A DNA stretch of 64,000 nt from Gnetum montanum (taxonomy: Eukaryota > Streptophyta > Gnetopsida > Gnetales > Gnetaceae), in the NCBI GenBank assembly GCA_015680685.1, contig MNCI01037513.1:15458-79457 (forward strand). Direction: 5' to 3'. Each line of letters opens with the position of its first letter. The first letter of the stretch is position 1. The notes below the pieces were generated by a model that ran no database searches, was not told where the DNA came from, and worked only from the letters and a program-made list of their open reading frames with translations. Positions 12,100-25,900 of this stretch are shown here, piece by piece. The position numbers were made by a program, and so were the translations under genes.

Positions 12100-15000
12100 A
12101 TGGCTCTGCTAAACGCAATTGCAGGCTCAGCCTGCAACGCCCTAACAACAAGCAAGCCTTCATTGTGCAGCTTCACAAGGACTAGAACTCCAGCAGCAAC
12201 GCTGCATTCCCGAGTCTACTTTCCTCGAAGACGGTTCTACTTAACAAGTAAGGTTCTGTACATTATCAGTAACATTAGCAGAATCATTTTAGAATGCATC
12301 TGACAAATGCAAATTGCGTAGAAATCCTCGCCATTTCGACAAATGATATCAAAGTCGGCACAAATATCGAGGTTGACGGTGCTCCATGGCGTGTTCTCGG
12401 TACGTGAGATTCTCTTTTCTTCGACAAGGCTGTGTAATAGGAAAGAAATGTGTCACCCTCTAACGGAAAAATTCTTTCGTTAACTAAATATGGTTTTTTC
12501 TCCCGCGAAGGTATCACATTTGGAAAATGTTATAAATTATAATGTGTTTTCTGTTTACAGAAGGCGTTCAGTTTAGGAGAAAGTAATTTTTAATTTTGAT
12601 TAATGTTTAAAGGTTAAAGTAAGCAGTAGGTTAAACATTAAGGAACCAAACCAAAATTAAATGGAACATCTAAAAAGTAAAAAGGAACCCTAAGATTTTG
12701 TCTAAGATGGAATTTTGTTGTTCCTGCCGATTTTGCATTTATGTAGATTGCTGTACCTCCATCAAGCATTATCACGATGCTTGCCTTTCAAGATTTTTTT
12801 CCTTCATGTGAACACTTTTGTAAAATTGAACGCAAACAAATGTTATATGCAACTTTCAGGATCGTAGAATCATTATAACACAATAATTATTAACTTCAAT
12901 TTATACATTAATTTTCCCTTTGATGTAAATTGTGAAGTCGCCGCAAAAAATATTGTGGTTATCCTGTATCAAAACTGAAGGTCTCACAAGATTGCGATAG
13001 AAGGAAAACAGAATGCTTCAGAAAATAAAGCTTGTTTGGTTGTCTTTACGCACTTGACGTTTTTGATTTGCATAGAAAATATTTTGATTAATGAGCATCT
13101 ACATTGCTGAGAATGGAAGATATTATTTTCTTAAATCAATGGCATGCTTTAACTTTATTTACTTAATATTGATGACACTGCGATGCTTAGAGAGTCGTAA
13201 GTGGAATTATCTGAAGGCTTTCCTTTAATTAGTTTCTTTGTTGTTAATCTCTTGATACTTCTGGAAGATTTCTATTTCCATAATTGTAGAAGTTCCAAGT
13301 TGCAGATCGATAATCCATAGATAATCTTTTTCTATTTGGTTGTAGTTAATTTATCTTACATTCTAGGTTTCTTAAACAAGTGAAAATAAGATTATATTAG
13401 TTAGAATATTTAGACATCATCCAAGCAACATGAACAAGGATTTTTTGCATAAGAAGAAATTCAACTTCTATTTTGGTCTTGTTTTGCTAGATGATTTTAT
13501 GATAAAGCTGATGTATTTCCTACTCTTTAGTCCTAAATAACATACTTTGTGTCATCATGTATTTTTTATTCTTTTTGTTTTCATTAGTTTATATCATGAC
13601 TAACTGTTCTAATTTTTAATTTTATTAAAACATTTTTCTGAGAAACCGCTGATTTGTTTTCTGTGTGTTTTTTAAAGAATTTTTACATGTGAAACCTGGG
13701 AAAGGTGCAGCTTTTGTGAGGACAAAATTACGCAATTATGTCACTGGCAATACTGTGGAGAAAACTTTCCGTGCTGGAGCACCAGTAAGACACATATTGA
13801 AATATCTTTGAATATACCAAGATATTACTATCTTCTATCTCATCAGTTCACATTCAATTCTTTTCTGCTATTTTCTGGTTATTTTGCGGTTTTGTTTAGG
13901 CATTCCATGTATGGATTAGTAAATTTGCACACGCTCTTGCTTTTCTGTTACCACTGAAACTGGGAAAAGTATACTCTAGAGGAAAATGAACAAATACACA
14001 GGACTACATTAACATAAAAAATGGAAATATGTTTTTGAATTGGACATCATTAATGTGAATACCTTAAGTTGAACGTTTAGTTTTTATCCATCTTCATGTG
14101 TTACAAACCACGTTTCTAGGTAGGATATGCAATACATGTACAATTGTACATGCATGGAAATACTTTTCAGATGGATAGGAGAACTCCATCATGCAATATT
14201 TTGAGGAAAAAACCTTAAAATCTCAAATACATGTTTGCATCTTCTAAAATCAATGATGTATAGAATCTTCGTAAGGCATACGACTTGTCTCCTGTAGGTC
14301 ACAATTCAATTATTAAGGGTCATACTGAGATATAAGGAAGTTATGTAATAGCAATGGCTGAAACTGGATTCTTTTAATTTGATCTCTAGGGTTGTCACAT
14401 AAATGTGATAGGTTACTACATTTTTAGTTCCAAAATAACAACTAAAACTTGTGTAAGCGGGATGCTATTTTACTTGTTGCAAGTTTTTAAGATGGAACTT
14501 GTGCAAGATTGGAACAAGCAGGGGGTGTAGGTACAGAATTTTCCATGTCAAGTAAGATTAAAATACTTAAGTGCAGTGAATTTTCACTAGTTGGAAGCAA
14601 ACTCTAAGATGTGCCTTAGCTCATATAATGTGTTTCAACCATTAGTGCAAACTACAAGACATTGGTAAATTTTTGGCATACTCTTTGATTTTTATTAAAA
14701 CTGACATTGAAACTGTATTTATTGTTGCACTAGAAAGAAGACCCTAGGGATCAGTTTGGGCCTTAAAGTTGATTAAATGTCAAAAGAATCCCATTATGTT
14801 CCCTTATGTTTTTCTCTTTTGTGCCATGAAGGCATTTCTTTCTAGATCCTTTAACAACCCTAAAATGCTCTCACGCCTCATTTCAACTAGAACCCCTTGG
14901 GATCTTGCCCAGTCTTCTCTAAAATAGCCATGCGTAAGGTCCCAGTTAAGCTACGTGAAAATCTTTTGCACAGACTGTTTTTCCCTTAAAAATATGTATC

Positions 15001-18000
15001 ATTCTAAGTAGACTTATGGGATCTACCCATCGTAGACAATTTACAGCTTGGTTTTTAAACTATAACAATCAGGAAGATAAAAGAAATTTTAGGTTGAAAC
15101 TTCTACAAAATTGTAATGACGAACAGTCCATATTATAAATATAAAGAAATTCAATAGACAGTTCATTATAATATTTATAACATTCTTTGTAATTTCCGTA
15201 ATTTCCAAGCAGCATACTTAAATATGCATTCACATTTCTATGGTGCACTTTTCAGCTTGCTGTTATGTCTGAATACCAAGCACAAAGAGAGATTTTTGGA
15301 CTTGAAGAAGCCTTTTCCTACATATGCGATTAATCTATGGTGGTATTCATGCACCATTTCTTTTCCTACCTTTCAACTTGTCTTCACTTCATTTACTCTT
15401 AATAGTCTTAATCAAATCTTCCTTCGTGATTTTAAAGGAAGATTTATTGATCCCGTTGCTTCCTGTTTCAAACGACATACTCCTAGTAAACCTCTTGGCT
15501 AGTTTGTTAACATATAATGCCCAGGTTTTTGTACCATACTTCCTGCAAGAACAAATTTGGTTATGGAATCATTTTGGATTTTCCCTTACTCCATGTGGAC
15601 TAAACTGTAACTTCAGGTAACTATGGGGCATAAAGATTATTGCGAATATGATACTTCAAATTGCCTGGATTGCTAACAAAATATTCTTGTTTTTCCACAT
15701 AAATAATATTTTGATCTACAGTACCATCACAGTTGTTTTTAAAATTCTCCTTATTTCTAAGGCTCTTTTTACTGATGCGTCAAAACTGCCAGCTGGTAGA
15801 AAAAGATTTGTCGTTGAATGGAGAATTATAAATCTGATCCTATAAGAGCAACTCCTTTCAAGAAATGTAAATAACCACTATCAGCTAGTGAAATCTCTGG
15901 AACGGAAGGGTAATGTTAAAACGATGATAAATTTTCTTTGCATATGTTATTAACAGTATGCTTGTTGGAAAGTTGCTTAATCCAGAAGATTCCAGAGTGT
16001 GGAAACCCTAATCTAAGAGGCATCTAAAGGGATGTAGAAACGATCATGAGAAGTTATAAGAAGGAGGTTTGTGGCATGCCTGTGACACAAGGAAGATAGA
16101 GTTGCATCTTTTAAAAACAAGAGCTTTGCATTGCTTTCTAGTGGTTTTCTTCCTTACAAGAATATTTTTAGCATTTCCACGTAAGTCGTGTTTTGTTTCT
16201 CGTTCTGTTTTCTCTTCACGGATTTTGTTTAATATGCAACAATACAATATATAAAACCGCCGCTTCATTAATCTTCCAGTGTCTCTTTATATTCATAATG
16301 CTTCTTGAACGTGAAAGGCTACCGTAGAAAAGTATTTGCGGATCAATTAAATGCTGCTAATTTCTTGGATTCTTGAATTTACAGAAAATCAAGTATTTGA
16401 GAGCACTACCATTGCTTGATCATTCCGAAACACAAGATTGTTTAAATGTCTCTCTTCCTAGTTAATAATCTTCATGGCTTTACCGAGAATTACCTCTTAT
16501 CTCTTGGCATTCATTGTCTTCTTTCAGCTATGCTGTTTAATTTTTCATATGTTTATCGCCATGAATCTGCTACCGTTTGCCACTGGCTTCCACTTAAATA
16601 AGGATTCTAAAACTATATTGTCTTATCTACAAAATCCTCCCTCAAGGCAATATGTTACATACATGACTCTGAAGTATCATCATTCTGCACATAAGTCATG
16701 TAATAAACAGTCTGAATCAAAATATTTTCACTTTGTACAGATGCTCTCTCAACCTTGTGGAACCAGGTGTACTATTCTGTTGTTTTCCATTATTACAGAA
16801 GGCCTTGTTACAGTTGATACTGTGGCTGGAAACGTTTCTTGCCATCTAATAAGACAACCAGCGTTGGGAATGGAAAATTTTTCTAGCTGAAGAATCTAAA
16901 GAATTCCTGCTAATGCTTGATATGTAAAATTTTCCCTATAAAGGATCTTGCTTTTAGTTCTCACCATACACACTTATACGGATCTCATTATTTGTCAATT
17001 TCTCTCACATCTGGGTGGGTGTTTCTTAGCTTTGTCCAAGCAATATGGTGTCTGCTGGATTATTTCTTTCACAATTTACCTTACTTAATGGGTTAATCTA
17101 TGTTGATGGGATAAAGGCACCAAGATAATGATTTATCTGTCATCTATTACCATTATTGGTTTACTTGTTAGATGTATATGGTCCATTAAATTTTTAGCAG
17201 TTTCCAAAGCAGTTATGAGCGGCCTAATTGTAATTGTTTTCATTTATGCGGGATTTCTTGGTAATGTTCAGTTTGTGTACATTACGTAATTGTGAAATTT
17301 TTATGTTAAGTTTGTGTACATTACGGATTTGGCATGTATTTTTGCATGATTTTGAATTTATTAATTTTTTATGTTTCACGATTTGAATTTTAACAATGCC
17401 AGATAGATGAGGCGAACATAACGAAGGAGACTAAGCAGTTCACGTACAAAGATGGCCCACTTTTTGTATTCATGGATATGGTGTGTATTCCATGCCTTTT
17501 CATTTAAAAAATGGTTAACTTATTCATTTTGTAGAATGTAATTAGGGATCTGGTGATTTTTGCCTCCTTTTTGCTGGATTCATTGGAACAAATGAATACG
17601 CTTAAATGAAGATTGGAGGTCATTTTCCTTTTTTTTGAATTACTATTTATGTTGCTTCAGAAAATCATATCTGTTTACAAGAGGATCAAATTCATCAACG
17701 TAGCCGACTCCAAGCTAGGATGATGATGACCAGATTCATCAACGTGGCTTTACCTTCGTCATAGCAAGCTTGAAACACTGACATTTTTTATGCATATATG
17801 GTCTTTGTTGTCAGACTACATATGAGGAATCCCAGTTAAACGAATCAGATCTTGGAGACAAAACTAGATGGTTGAAGGAAGGAATGGAATGTTCTGTCCT
17901 AAGTTGGAATGGTCAGGTATAATTTGTTACCTTTGAACTTGTTCCCAATTCTAGAGTGATTACACATGCAGGAAGGTAGCCTTCTGTGATTTGAATGTTC

Positions 18001-18437
18001 TACATGATCCACACCCGGTTTTCCTCCTCTCACTTTTTATGTTGTTTGATTTGTTTAAACTGTCTGATGATCAAATGCAATTCATGCTGTTACAGGTCGT
18101 GGACGTTGAACTCCCCATTAACGTTAAGTACAAGGTCACCAGAGGCGAAGCCGGCGTGAGAGGTGACAGCGCAAGAGGTCAGTAAACGTAGTTCTAGTGG
18201 CTTTTTTTTTTTTTTTTTTAAAAAGAAAATTTGGCCGGGGAATTTTTTTTCAAGCTAGTTCATGGGTTTTCTTGCAGCTGGANTTTTTTTTCAAGCTAGT
18301 TCATGGGTTTTCTTGCAGCTGGAACAAGACCAGTGACCATAGAAACTGGTGCTACTGTAAACGTTCCATTGTTTATTGATGTTGGAGAGGAGGTTGTCGT
18401 AGACACGAGGAGCGGAACATATGTTACACGTGGTTAG
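12100..18437 (+). CDS. EFP: Plastid-type translation elongation factor P
   Basis: Seven exons: 12100-12247, 12322-12399, 13678-13784, 17403-17480, 17815-17916, 18096-18177, 18319-18437; all introns GT...AG; 714 nt, 237 aa. Residues 1-49 are rich in Ser/Thr/Ala/Arg without acidic residues, as expected for a plastid transit peptide. The KOW-like N domain starts at about [14 protein letters not shown] (51-64). The loop HVKPGKG places K84 where bacterial EF-P carries its modified lysine. The OB domain runs through FTYKDG and TYEESQLN, and the C-terminal domain ends [15 protein letters not shown] binds the ribosome between P and E sites and restores peptide bond formation at proline runs; here it presumably serves plastid ribosomes. 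The last intron is artificially lengthened by an unmerged contig overlap (18243-18323). The next gene is convergent and also acts on ribosomes. Length matches land-plant plastid EF-P (about 236 aa). Confidence 0.96.
18243..18323. other. Single-N contig join with duplicated 40-bp overlap
   Basis: The 40 bp at 18243-18282 is repeated exactly at 18284-18323, separated by one N at 18283. Both copies contain the intron 6 acceptor TTCTTGCAG and the first bases of exon 7. This is the mark of two contig ends that overlap but were joined with an N. Only one copy should exist. Confidence 0.92.
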
Positions 18438-19559
18438 AGAGTACATTTTATAATGATTCTTTATTTACGCTGGGAGCCAAACTAATGAAATTTAGCAGGG
18501 GCAGAATGTAGTTCGTATTTTTTAGCTGCTCACCTACCTGTTCATGGAGCTTGAAATTTTCTGCCTGGTTTTGGCATCAAATAATAATAATGCTTTGTCC
18601 AAATGTTTAGCTCCTTTTTCATTAAATGCTACAATGCTACGGTATGGTTATTTAAAATTAAATGATTGTTTACGAGACATCGAGAATAAGAATGTTCTTT
18701 TGTGAAAATAGTGGTTAAATGCGGCCTACATCAAATCCGCTTTTTCTTTAAAAAAAAAAACCCTTAAAACATGACCAACACGTCTTGCACGATGGGGGAG
18801 TTGAATCTCTATTTAATTGATGTCCTCGACCCTTGGGCTTGACAATAATCAATATTTATTATTATAAATAGTGGGTAATATTGAATAGTTATTAGTATTA
18901 TAAACGATGATGTTTACAATTATGGAAATAATGAATATTTATTATCATAAACAATGGGTAATAATGAATATTTATTATTAATAAAAACGGTGATGGTTAC
19001 GATCATGGCGATAATTAAGGTGATGATGATTATGGTGTTATGCAGTATTTATAGATATTGAATTTAGGCATCGTGTTACAAGATTAAGAGGTGCAATATT
19101 AGAATTCGTGCATTTTTAAAAACATGGATCCTGCTACTATTAGTCCTAATAGAGAAGGTGAAGAACACTTTTTTTAAGATCCGCAACAACAACCATTTAT
19201 TACAACAAGTAATGTGATTCATGGAGGTTGTGGTAGTGGGCGTGTGTGGGCATGGTGGAGGTAGAGGATTACCATGGATTATAAAAACTAAACTGCAGAG
19301 GAGAGGACAATTTCTAAAACGAGAAGCAAAACAATGTGAATGAGAACGACAACTAATTTTATGAAATTTAGAAGTATGTAATTTTTGCATTTTTTAATAT
19401 TTCAAATTAAATATTTATCATAGAAATTCTTTTCATTTTATTTACATACTTACATTGCATATTTTTATTGGCTGTGTCAACTTCAAATCCCTTCTCATCA
19501 CTTGGAAATTCATCCAATGCAATGATCTACATTATTGATACTAATAATGTTAATAATCA
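18438..19559. other. Intergenic AT-rich DNA downstream of EF-P
   Basis: No gene seen. It begins with the EF-P 3' UTR. Around 18840-19000, phrases such as AATGAATATTTATTAT and GGGTAATA recur in an AT-rich, imperfectly repeated block. The part after about 19100 may be the decayed 5' region of the Helitron remnant that follows. Confidence 0.5.
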
Positions 19560-21470
19560 AGAAAAAATGCAAGTTGGTGTTTGTCCATACTCAAGTTGGT
19601 ACATATTTTAATTCAATTTTTAGTTTAAATTTTGAAACATTTTTTGCACGACATTACAAATGCATTTGTGTCTATTAATCAAGCAACATCTATTCCAGAA
19701 ATCACACACGAAGAAGAATAACAATTGCAAGAAGATCAAGAACAACCACATTATAGTGAGAGTCAGTGCCAAAAGAGGCAATGTCAATAGGAGGAAAATT
19801 TATTTCATTGAATAAATAAAGCTACAAATGTTGCCATTGCACCAACAATGAAAATGCCTTCTTTAGAACCTATTTAATCTTTTCCAAAATTGCAAAAGGC
19901 AAGTACAGAAATTGCTCAAGTAATACATAATTTTAATATTGTAGTTAAAAGTTTTGCAAATCCACGTTCTTGCAATATATGCAACAAAATGTTTCTTGCC
20001 ATATTATTGGATTCACCCAGAAGGAAAGGACCCACATGCAATAGGTGCATTAATGAAAAGAAACATAATATTCTTGATAGTTTTGGTTGTGAAATCAAAT
20101 GATTTTTTGTTGAAAATAACATGGATCTTGGTATCCAACCACCTATCCTAGGCTATTTAACATGAGGTTGAAAAAATGTTAATTACAAAAATCAATCCCA
20201 TTTTACAAGTTACACATGTAGTTGGTGGACTGTTTAAGTATAAAGGTTACATAATTAGCTTTGCTCAGGATGTCACACAGATTACTAAAAGACTTTCTTT
20301 TAGAATTAAAGATATTCTTTTCTTAATATTGAGAAGAGCAAATCAAATGGGCACCAGAGTATAATTTCATGAAGTTTTGATTTTTAAGAAGGTAAATGAT
20401 TCGTACTATCAAGATGTTGAGATGGATATGCATGCAGTAAATGATGTTGCTAATACTAGTGATGTTAACATTTTCCATAGCATTCCTTATATTCCATTTT
20501 CAGAAAAGGATGGAAAAATGAGATTGCAGTTTCAAGGTCCTTTGTTTCAGACATATGAAAAAAACATTATTAATCACACATTATCAGTTGCACGTCTTTG
20601 AATTGTAAGAAAGGAAATTGATTGAATAAGAGCATGGATGCATAATCCATGATTCAGATGTTGCTCAATGGCCTCTAATTCTCTTATTAATGCATGATGG
20701 AGTTATTTATGATGGCATTTTCAAGTCTTTTTCCTGAAGGAAAATGTGATTTTCTTGAGCAAAGAGCTAAAGATGTCAAACTGCATGAATATGCAAAATA
20801 TTTTATTCATTACAAAGATGGTAGATTTGGACACCACAAGCGATTGAGGTAAATATTAATTCTTTATTTGTTTGTTATTATCATTATTCATAATGTTTTT
20901 TTTATAACATTTAAACAACGATGTATGATTTATTTGTAGGTATTATATCTATAGTATCATTACAAGGAGACAATTAATGGAATCTATTGTTGTATTTTTT
21001 TTAAAAAATATTGTTGATGCACCCATAACTATTGAATAACTATGAGAATTATTGAATAATGCTCCATCACATGTCATTGTTGATAATTTAATGTGATATG
21101 GTACATCCATTCGTGGATAATGTAAAGCAGAGCTAATTGACATGGTGAATCAATTGGGAACACCTACTATTTTTTTTTTTTTTACTTTGAGTGAGGGCAG
21201 TAGATTTCTATTGGCTTGAGTTGCATAATTTGATGGAAGGAGATCCACTTGAGAACTCATCAGAACTCAAAGGTTGGAGGCAAAGTAATATCATAGAAAA
21301 TCTACATATAGTTGTAGAGTTCGTGCATCGTCGTCACATTGCCTTTCTTAAAACAGTTTTGTTAAATGAGTTCCATGTTGTTGACTATTGGATATGATAT
21401 GAGTGGTAGCATCGCGGATCTCCACATGTGCATGGTTCGACCATGATCCTCACGTCATTTTTTATTCAAT
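19560..21470 (+). pseudogene. Dead Helitron Rep/helicase N-terminal region
   Basis: Pieces in different frames follow the order of plant Helitron proteins. There is a Cys-rich zinc-binding block (CNICNKMF...CNRC, about 19968-20060), then a VENNMDLG motif near 20110. Next comes the DUF6570-like stretch with GYIISFAQDVTQI and RIKDILFLILRRAN (20240-20350), a KEYAKYFIHYKD-like block (about 20780-20825), a GTPTIFFTL-like block (about 21155-21190), and finally YEW-HRGSPHVHG (about 21398-21437). That last motif is the HUH nickase motif of the Rep domain. Just before it two in-frame stops, TGA and TAG, stand where Arg and Gln codons are expected, which fits C-to-T decay. No helicase part follows, so it is truncated and inactive. 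Confidence 0.85.
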
Positions 21471-21642
21471 TATATGTATCCCAAGATTTACATTGACATC
21501 TAAATAATGTAAGTTCTCATTTATCTTTTCTATTCTTCACACAGTTTTTTTGCTTCAATTATATGTATCCCATGATTTACATTGACATCTAAATAATGTA
21601 AGTTCTCATTTATCTTTTCTATTCTTTACACAGTTTTTTTGC
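21465..21642. repeat. 89-bp tandem duplication at the end of the Helitron remnant
   Basis: TTCAATTATATGTATCCC...CACAGTTTTTTTGC is present twice in direct succession (21465-21553 and 21554-21642) with about two base changes. It begins just downstream of the HUH motif. Confidence 0.88.
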
Positions 21643-22942
21643 TGATATTGTTTAGAATATAGAGATATTAATTTCTCCATTGTTACTTCTTTCAATCTGT
21701 CTTCTCACTCAGGCTTTACATGTAAATATGTTACGTCATCTATGTGAGTTGACTCAAAAACATAAACATAAGTGAGCATTATTTATGCAAGAGATTTACT
21801 TCCCAAAAACGCCATGAATAAACAAAGAAGGGGGTAAAACTAAATTGGGTAAGTGGTAGAGAAACAAAGAAGGAATAAGTGATTCTGTTTTTAGTTATCT
21901 TGTTACCTGGTTCAGTAGTCGGGCTTGGTTAACATCATTTTTTTTTGAAAAATCATCTTGGCTAATTGATATATATATATCTAAGCTAGTTTCTAAAAAA
22001 TAAATAAAGGAATTCACCGTTAACAAGCTCAAAGGTGGGTTTTATTTTATTAATGATAAATGGGTTTGGCTATTAACCTCTCTTCAACCCGTGGTCTCTT
22101 GTAATTGGTGATGGCCCACCAATGTGAAATGTTGTATTCCTCCTTTTTTCTTGGTGAAAAAAATATTAAACTTTGTATTATTTAAAAAGGTCTTAAAAAT
22201 ATAATAACATTAAAAAATAGGTTAAATCTAAATGTATTTAATTACTTTTATCAAGAGCTTTGTAATTAGTTATAACATGACTCATTTGATTAAAACATGT
22301 AATTTGTAATTTGCAAATTAGGTTCTACCGGTGATGATAAGTGTTTTAACCTAAGAATAAGAACATGGTAATAATAATTTGCAAATCACAAGTTTTTGTT
22401 TTACCCTAAAGACAAATAATTAGGTTTTAGATCATCACCCTAGAAAGTATTTTCCAAAATTTGTTCATAATGCATTGAAATAAAACCTATAACATGCATT
22501 TTCATGTTAAAAAAATTCCCATTAAGTCAATATTTTATTATGTGGTTTATGAAACGGAGCAATGAGGCAGATGGTATGCACATAGAATGCTACAACTACG
22601 TTCTACCTTACCACCGGACTGATTTAGAAGGTCGATGTGGTTAACATACATGTTGCCTTCGAATTCTGGGACCTTATTAAAATTAATTGCACTGTTTCCT
22701 TCCCAAATCTTGTGAATGAAAGCCTGAATTAAGAGGAGAACTTTTTTATTTAAAAAAAAAAACACTCATATTTTGTACATGCTCATTCATGCGATCTCTC
22801 GGGATCCCAGCATTGCTTAAGCATGGCGATGGGCATGCTTTAATACGTTTGATGACAACTGCGATTTGCATTGACACATGAAAGTAATACAATTATATTT
22901 TACATGAAGGATGGCAGAATCCAAACGCCAAAATTTCCAACA
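21643..22942. other. Intergenic, no gene seen
   Basis: AT-rich DNA between the Helitron remnant and the 3' end of the ABCF gene. The last few hundred bases are presumably ABCF 3' UTR and terminator, but no polyadenylation site can be fixed by eye. Confidence 0.5.
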
Positions 22943-25900
22943 TCAATTCCAACGCCTTGCATTCTTCGTTAAATTCCCTTTTGATTTGCCTTGTTGAAAA
23001 GCCAGCGCCTTTTGTTTCTTTAGCATCTGCCTTTCGGCCTGCCCACTCAGAAGTACACAAAAATAAATAAATAAATAGGTAAAATTAAAAACATGATTGA
23101 AAATTCTGAAATGATAGTTCTAGGAAATTCCAGTTATCTAAATACATAGTCTAAGCAACTTAACGTTTAACTTAAGATGCTGCAAAACTCTCTTGGCTAA
23201 TGCCCTTTAGCATATCCTTCCGTGGCATGTGTATCATACATGGACCCTATAATTTACCTAACCACAAGCATGTGTGTCAAACATGGACCCCATAATTTAC
23301 CCAACCAGAAGCCACCTGTTCAAAGTTATCCAGGTCTCACTCAGTCAATACGTCAACGTTCAACATCACAAAACTTTATTTATGAATTAAGGAACGATAT
23401 TCATTCAGCTAAATTGCCTTTTAATTTTTACTAATCAACCGCCAGAATTCTATCATTGTACAACGAAGAAAGGGGAAAAAACATAAGATATTCAAACTAC
23501 ACTGTTTCAAATCCCCTTGAAATCTTAACATATCCAAGCATGTATGTTGTAGGGAAAGATAATTCGCATTAGGTATCGAAACAAATTTGACTCTGGGATG
23601 CCTACCAAAATTAATTCATTTCTTAAATGAAGAGAATATTGGAGGTAAAGGCAACGTGCCTTCAGATGCGAAGCATATTTTATATACGTACATACATGTA
23701 AACATACAAGCCTATAACAAAGCAAGGTGTTATGTCTGCTGACCTTGTTCATGTAAGAAACACTTCCGAACAAACAACAGAAAAGTTAATAAAAGATATG
23801 GCAAAATATATGAAAATTTAGAACCGTTGGATTCTTTCGGGGGCAAGCTGTAATGGCTATCATTTGGAGTGATGATAAGATGCTTGTTATTCAGGTAGTA
23901 AGATGAATTTGGGTTCAAGCTTAGCTACTCAAAAATAGATTAAGCTTTCACTCATTTACTGCCCTCTTAGACCTGTTTGGACCATAATAGCAAGACGACA
24001 ATTGAGCCTCTGAGTGATGACCCTTATTAAGACTATGATGACAGTTTAAGACACATGCTCGCAAATATATAGTGCAGGCTACTGAAAGTCCTCTGGTGCA
24101 TGTGAACTACACGGCCAAACAATTTTAAATAACATATACATCCAAACAATTTTAAACCACATATACATTCAAATAGCTAATACCATGCAGACGAACTAAC
24201 AAGAAGAGAATATAACAAACAATCAAATCATACCTTTGACATCTTAGATTTGGCTTTCTCTTTGGGAGCTTTCTCCTCTAGTTCCTGTTCCCTTTCTAGC
24301 TCTTTTTGCCTTGCTTCAATGTTCTTTTCAAGATAATACTGAAATATACGACAGGCATATTATTACCTCTCCTTGTGTTGATCTTAACAATATATAATGT
24401 CATTTTCAAAAGCAAATTATTATATGACGACATAAGCCTCATGACAGCTAGACATATTGAATTCTTAGAATAAATGAATGGCATGTCCCACATTTGAAAC
24501 AAGGAAAGCAAAGCTTGTTGAGCATCTTCGCTGTTGGATAATGAATTACACTTACAAAAGTTCCAAAAGGTCATTAAATCCACATACTAAAAGACCTGTC
24601 AAAATGAAAAACGTACATTATAGTCGCCACTATAATCCTGCAACAATCCATCTTTCATCTCAACCACTCTATTGACTATTTGTCGCAGAAAATATCTGTC
24701 GTGAGACACTGCAATAACGGTCCCTTGGTATTCCCTTAGTGCTTCCTGGTAGATGTATTGTAGCAAAGTAATATATCTTAAATGAGTTCAAATCCAGAAA
24801 AAAGTTCACCAAATATCATAAAATTCACAACACAAAAATAGGTAACTTTACTATAATATAAAAAACCATTCTGCTTTGTTTACCTCAAGCATCTCTTTGG
24901 TGGGTATATCAAGATGATTTGTTGGTTCATCCAACACCAGCAATGTGGATGGAGTCACCATGAATTTACAGAATGCAAGGCGTGCCTGATACGACATAAT
25001 CAACCATAGATCTCGTTTTTAACAAGTACTTAAAAAATAAAGCAAGAAATTTTTTGTAGAATTTAAATATACACAAATCATAAGAAAAGAAATTGAGAGA
25101 GGAAGAAGGTAGGAGCAAAAGATTTCCAGGCCTGTCTAACGACCATCTAAGAAGCCACATAAGATATTTGATTTCATGTTAAACTTGGAAGCTTGAACAT
25201 AAATCCATTTACGAACATAAGAGACAATATAAAACTCAAGCCCAGATTCAAAGATGTCTGAAAATTCAGGTTGCTTAAAATAGGCATTGCAATTTAACCT
25301 CAATAAAAAATGTCATATCTCAACTCTAATAAATGGCCACATCACCTTAAGCTAAGGTCTCCAAAAACAGCTTAATATACCAAAAGGGCATTCCTCCATG
25401 AAAAGTTTGCAGATACCCAATTTCATGCATTGTGGAGGGAAGGAAGGACATAACCGAAAAGCATGGAAACAGAAAATGGAATATTATAGCAGTTACAGAA
25501 CAATAACTGTATCAGTGGTTACAAAATAATGAATAGGCACGCTTTGAAAGAATGCTTTTGGCAACATCCATTGCTCACTCCTTCCTTCTTCCTTTGTGAC
25601 TTGTGCAACTTCATCATCTTTCATCCGGCATACTTCCTCTTTATTTAAACTCGTCAGTTGCCTTAGTGGTTCATCTAAACATATGACAACCATCTTCATA
25701 CACTCAAGACAATTTATGAAGATCTTGGATGGCAATGGTTTTTAGTTAAACATCAGTGTGTAGTTCAATGGTAGTTATGGTTCATGGCATCTCAAGAAAT
25801 GTGATAAACCAACCCCAATTTTTAGGCAGTTCCCTAGGTTTATAGTAAGCTGCATGTCTTCCCTGCTATCACAGCCTTACTCCATCTATCTGGGTTGGCT

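Noticed and set aside
15224-15845. Overlapping 65-98-codon frames in EF-P intron 3
   Set aside because: They have no recognisable domain, sit in AT-rich intron DNA and overlap each other in different frames.
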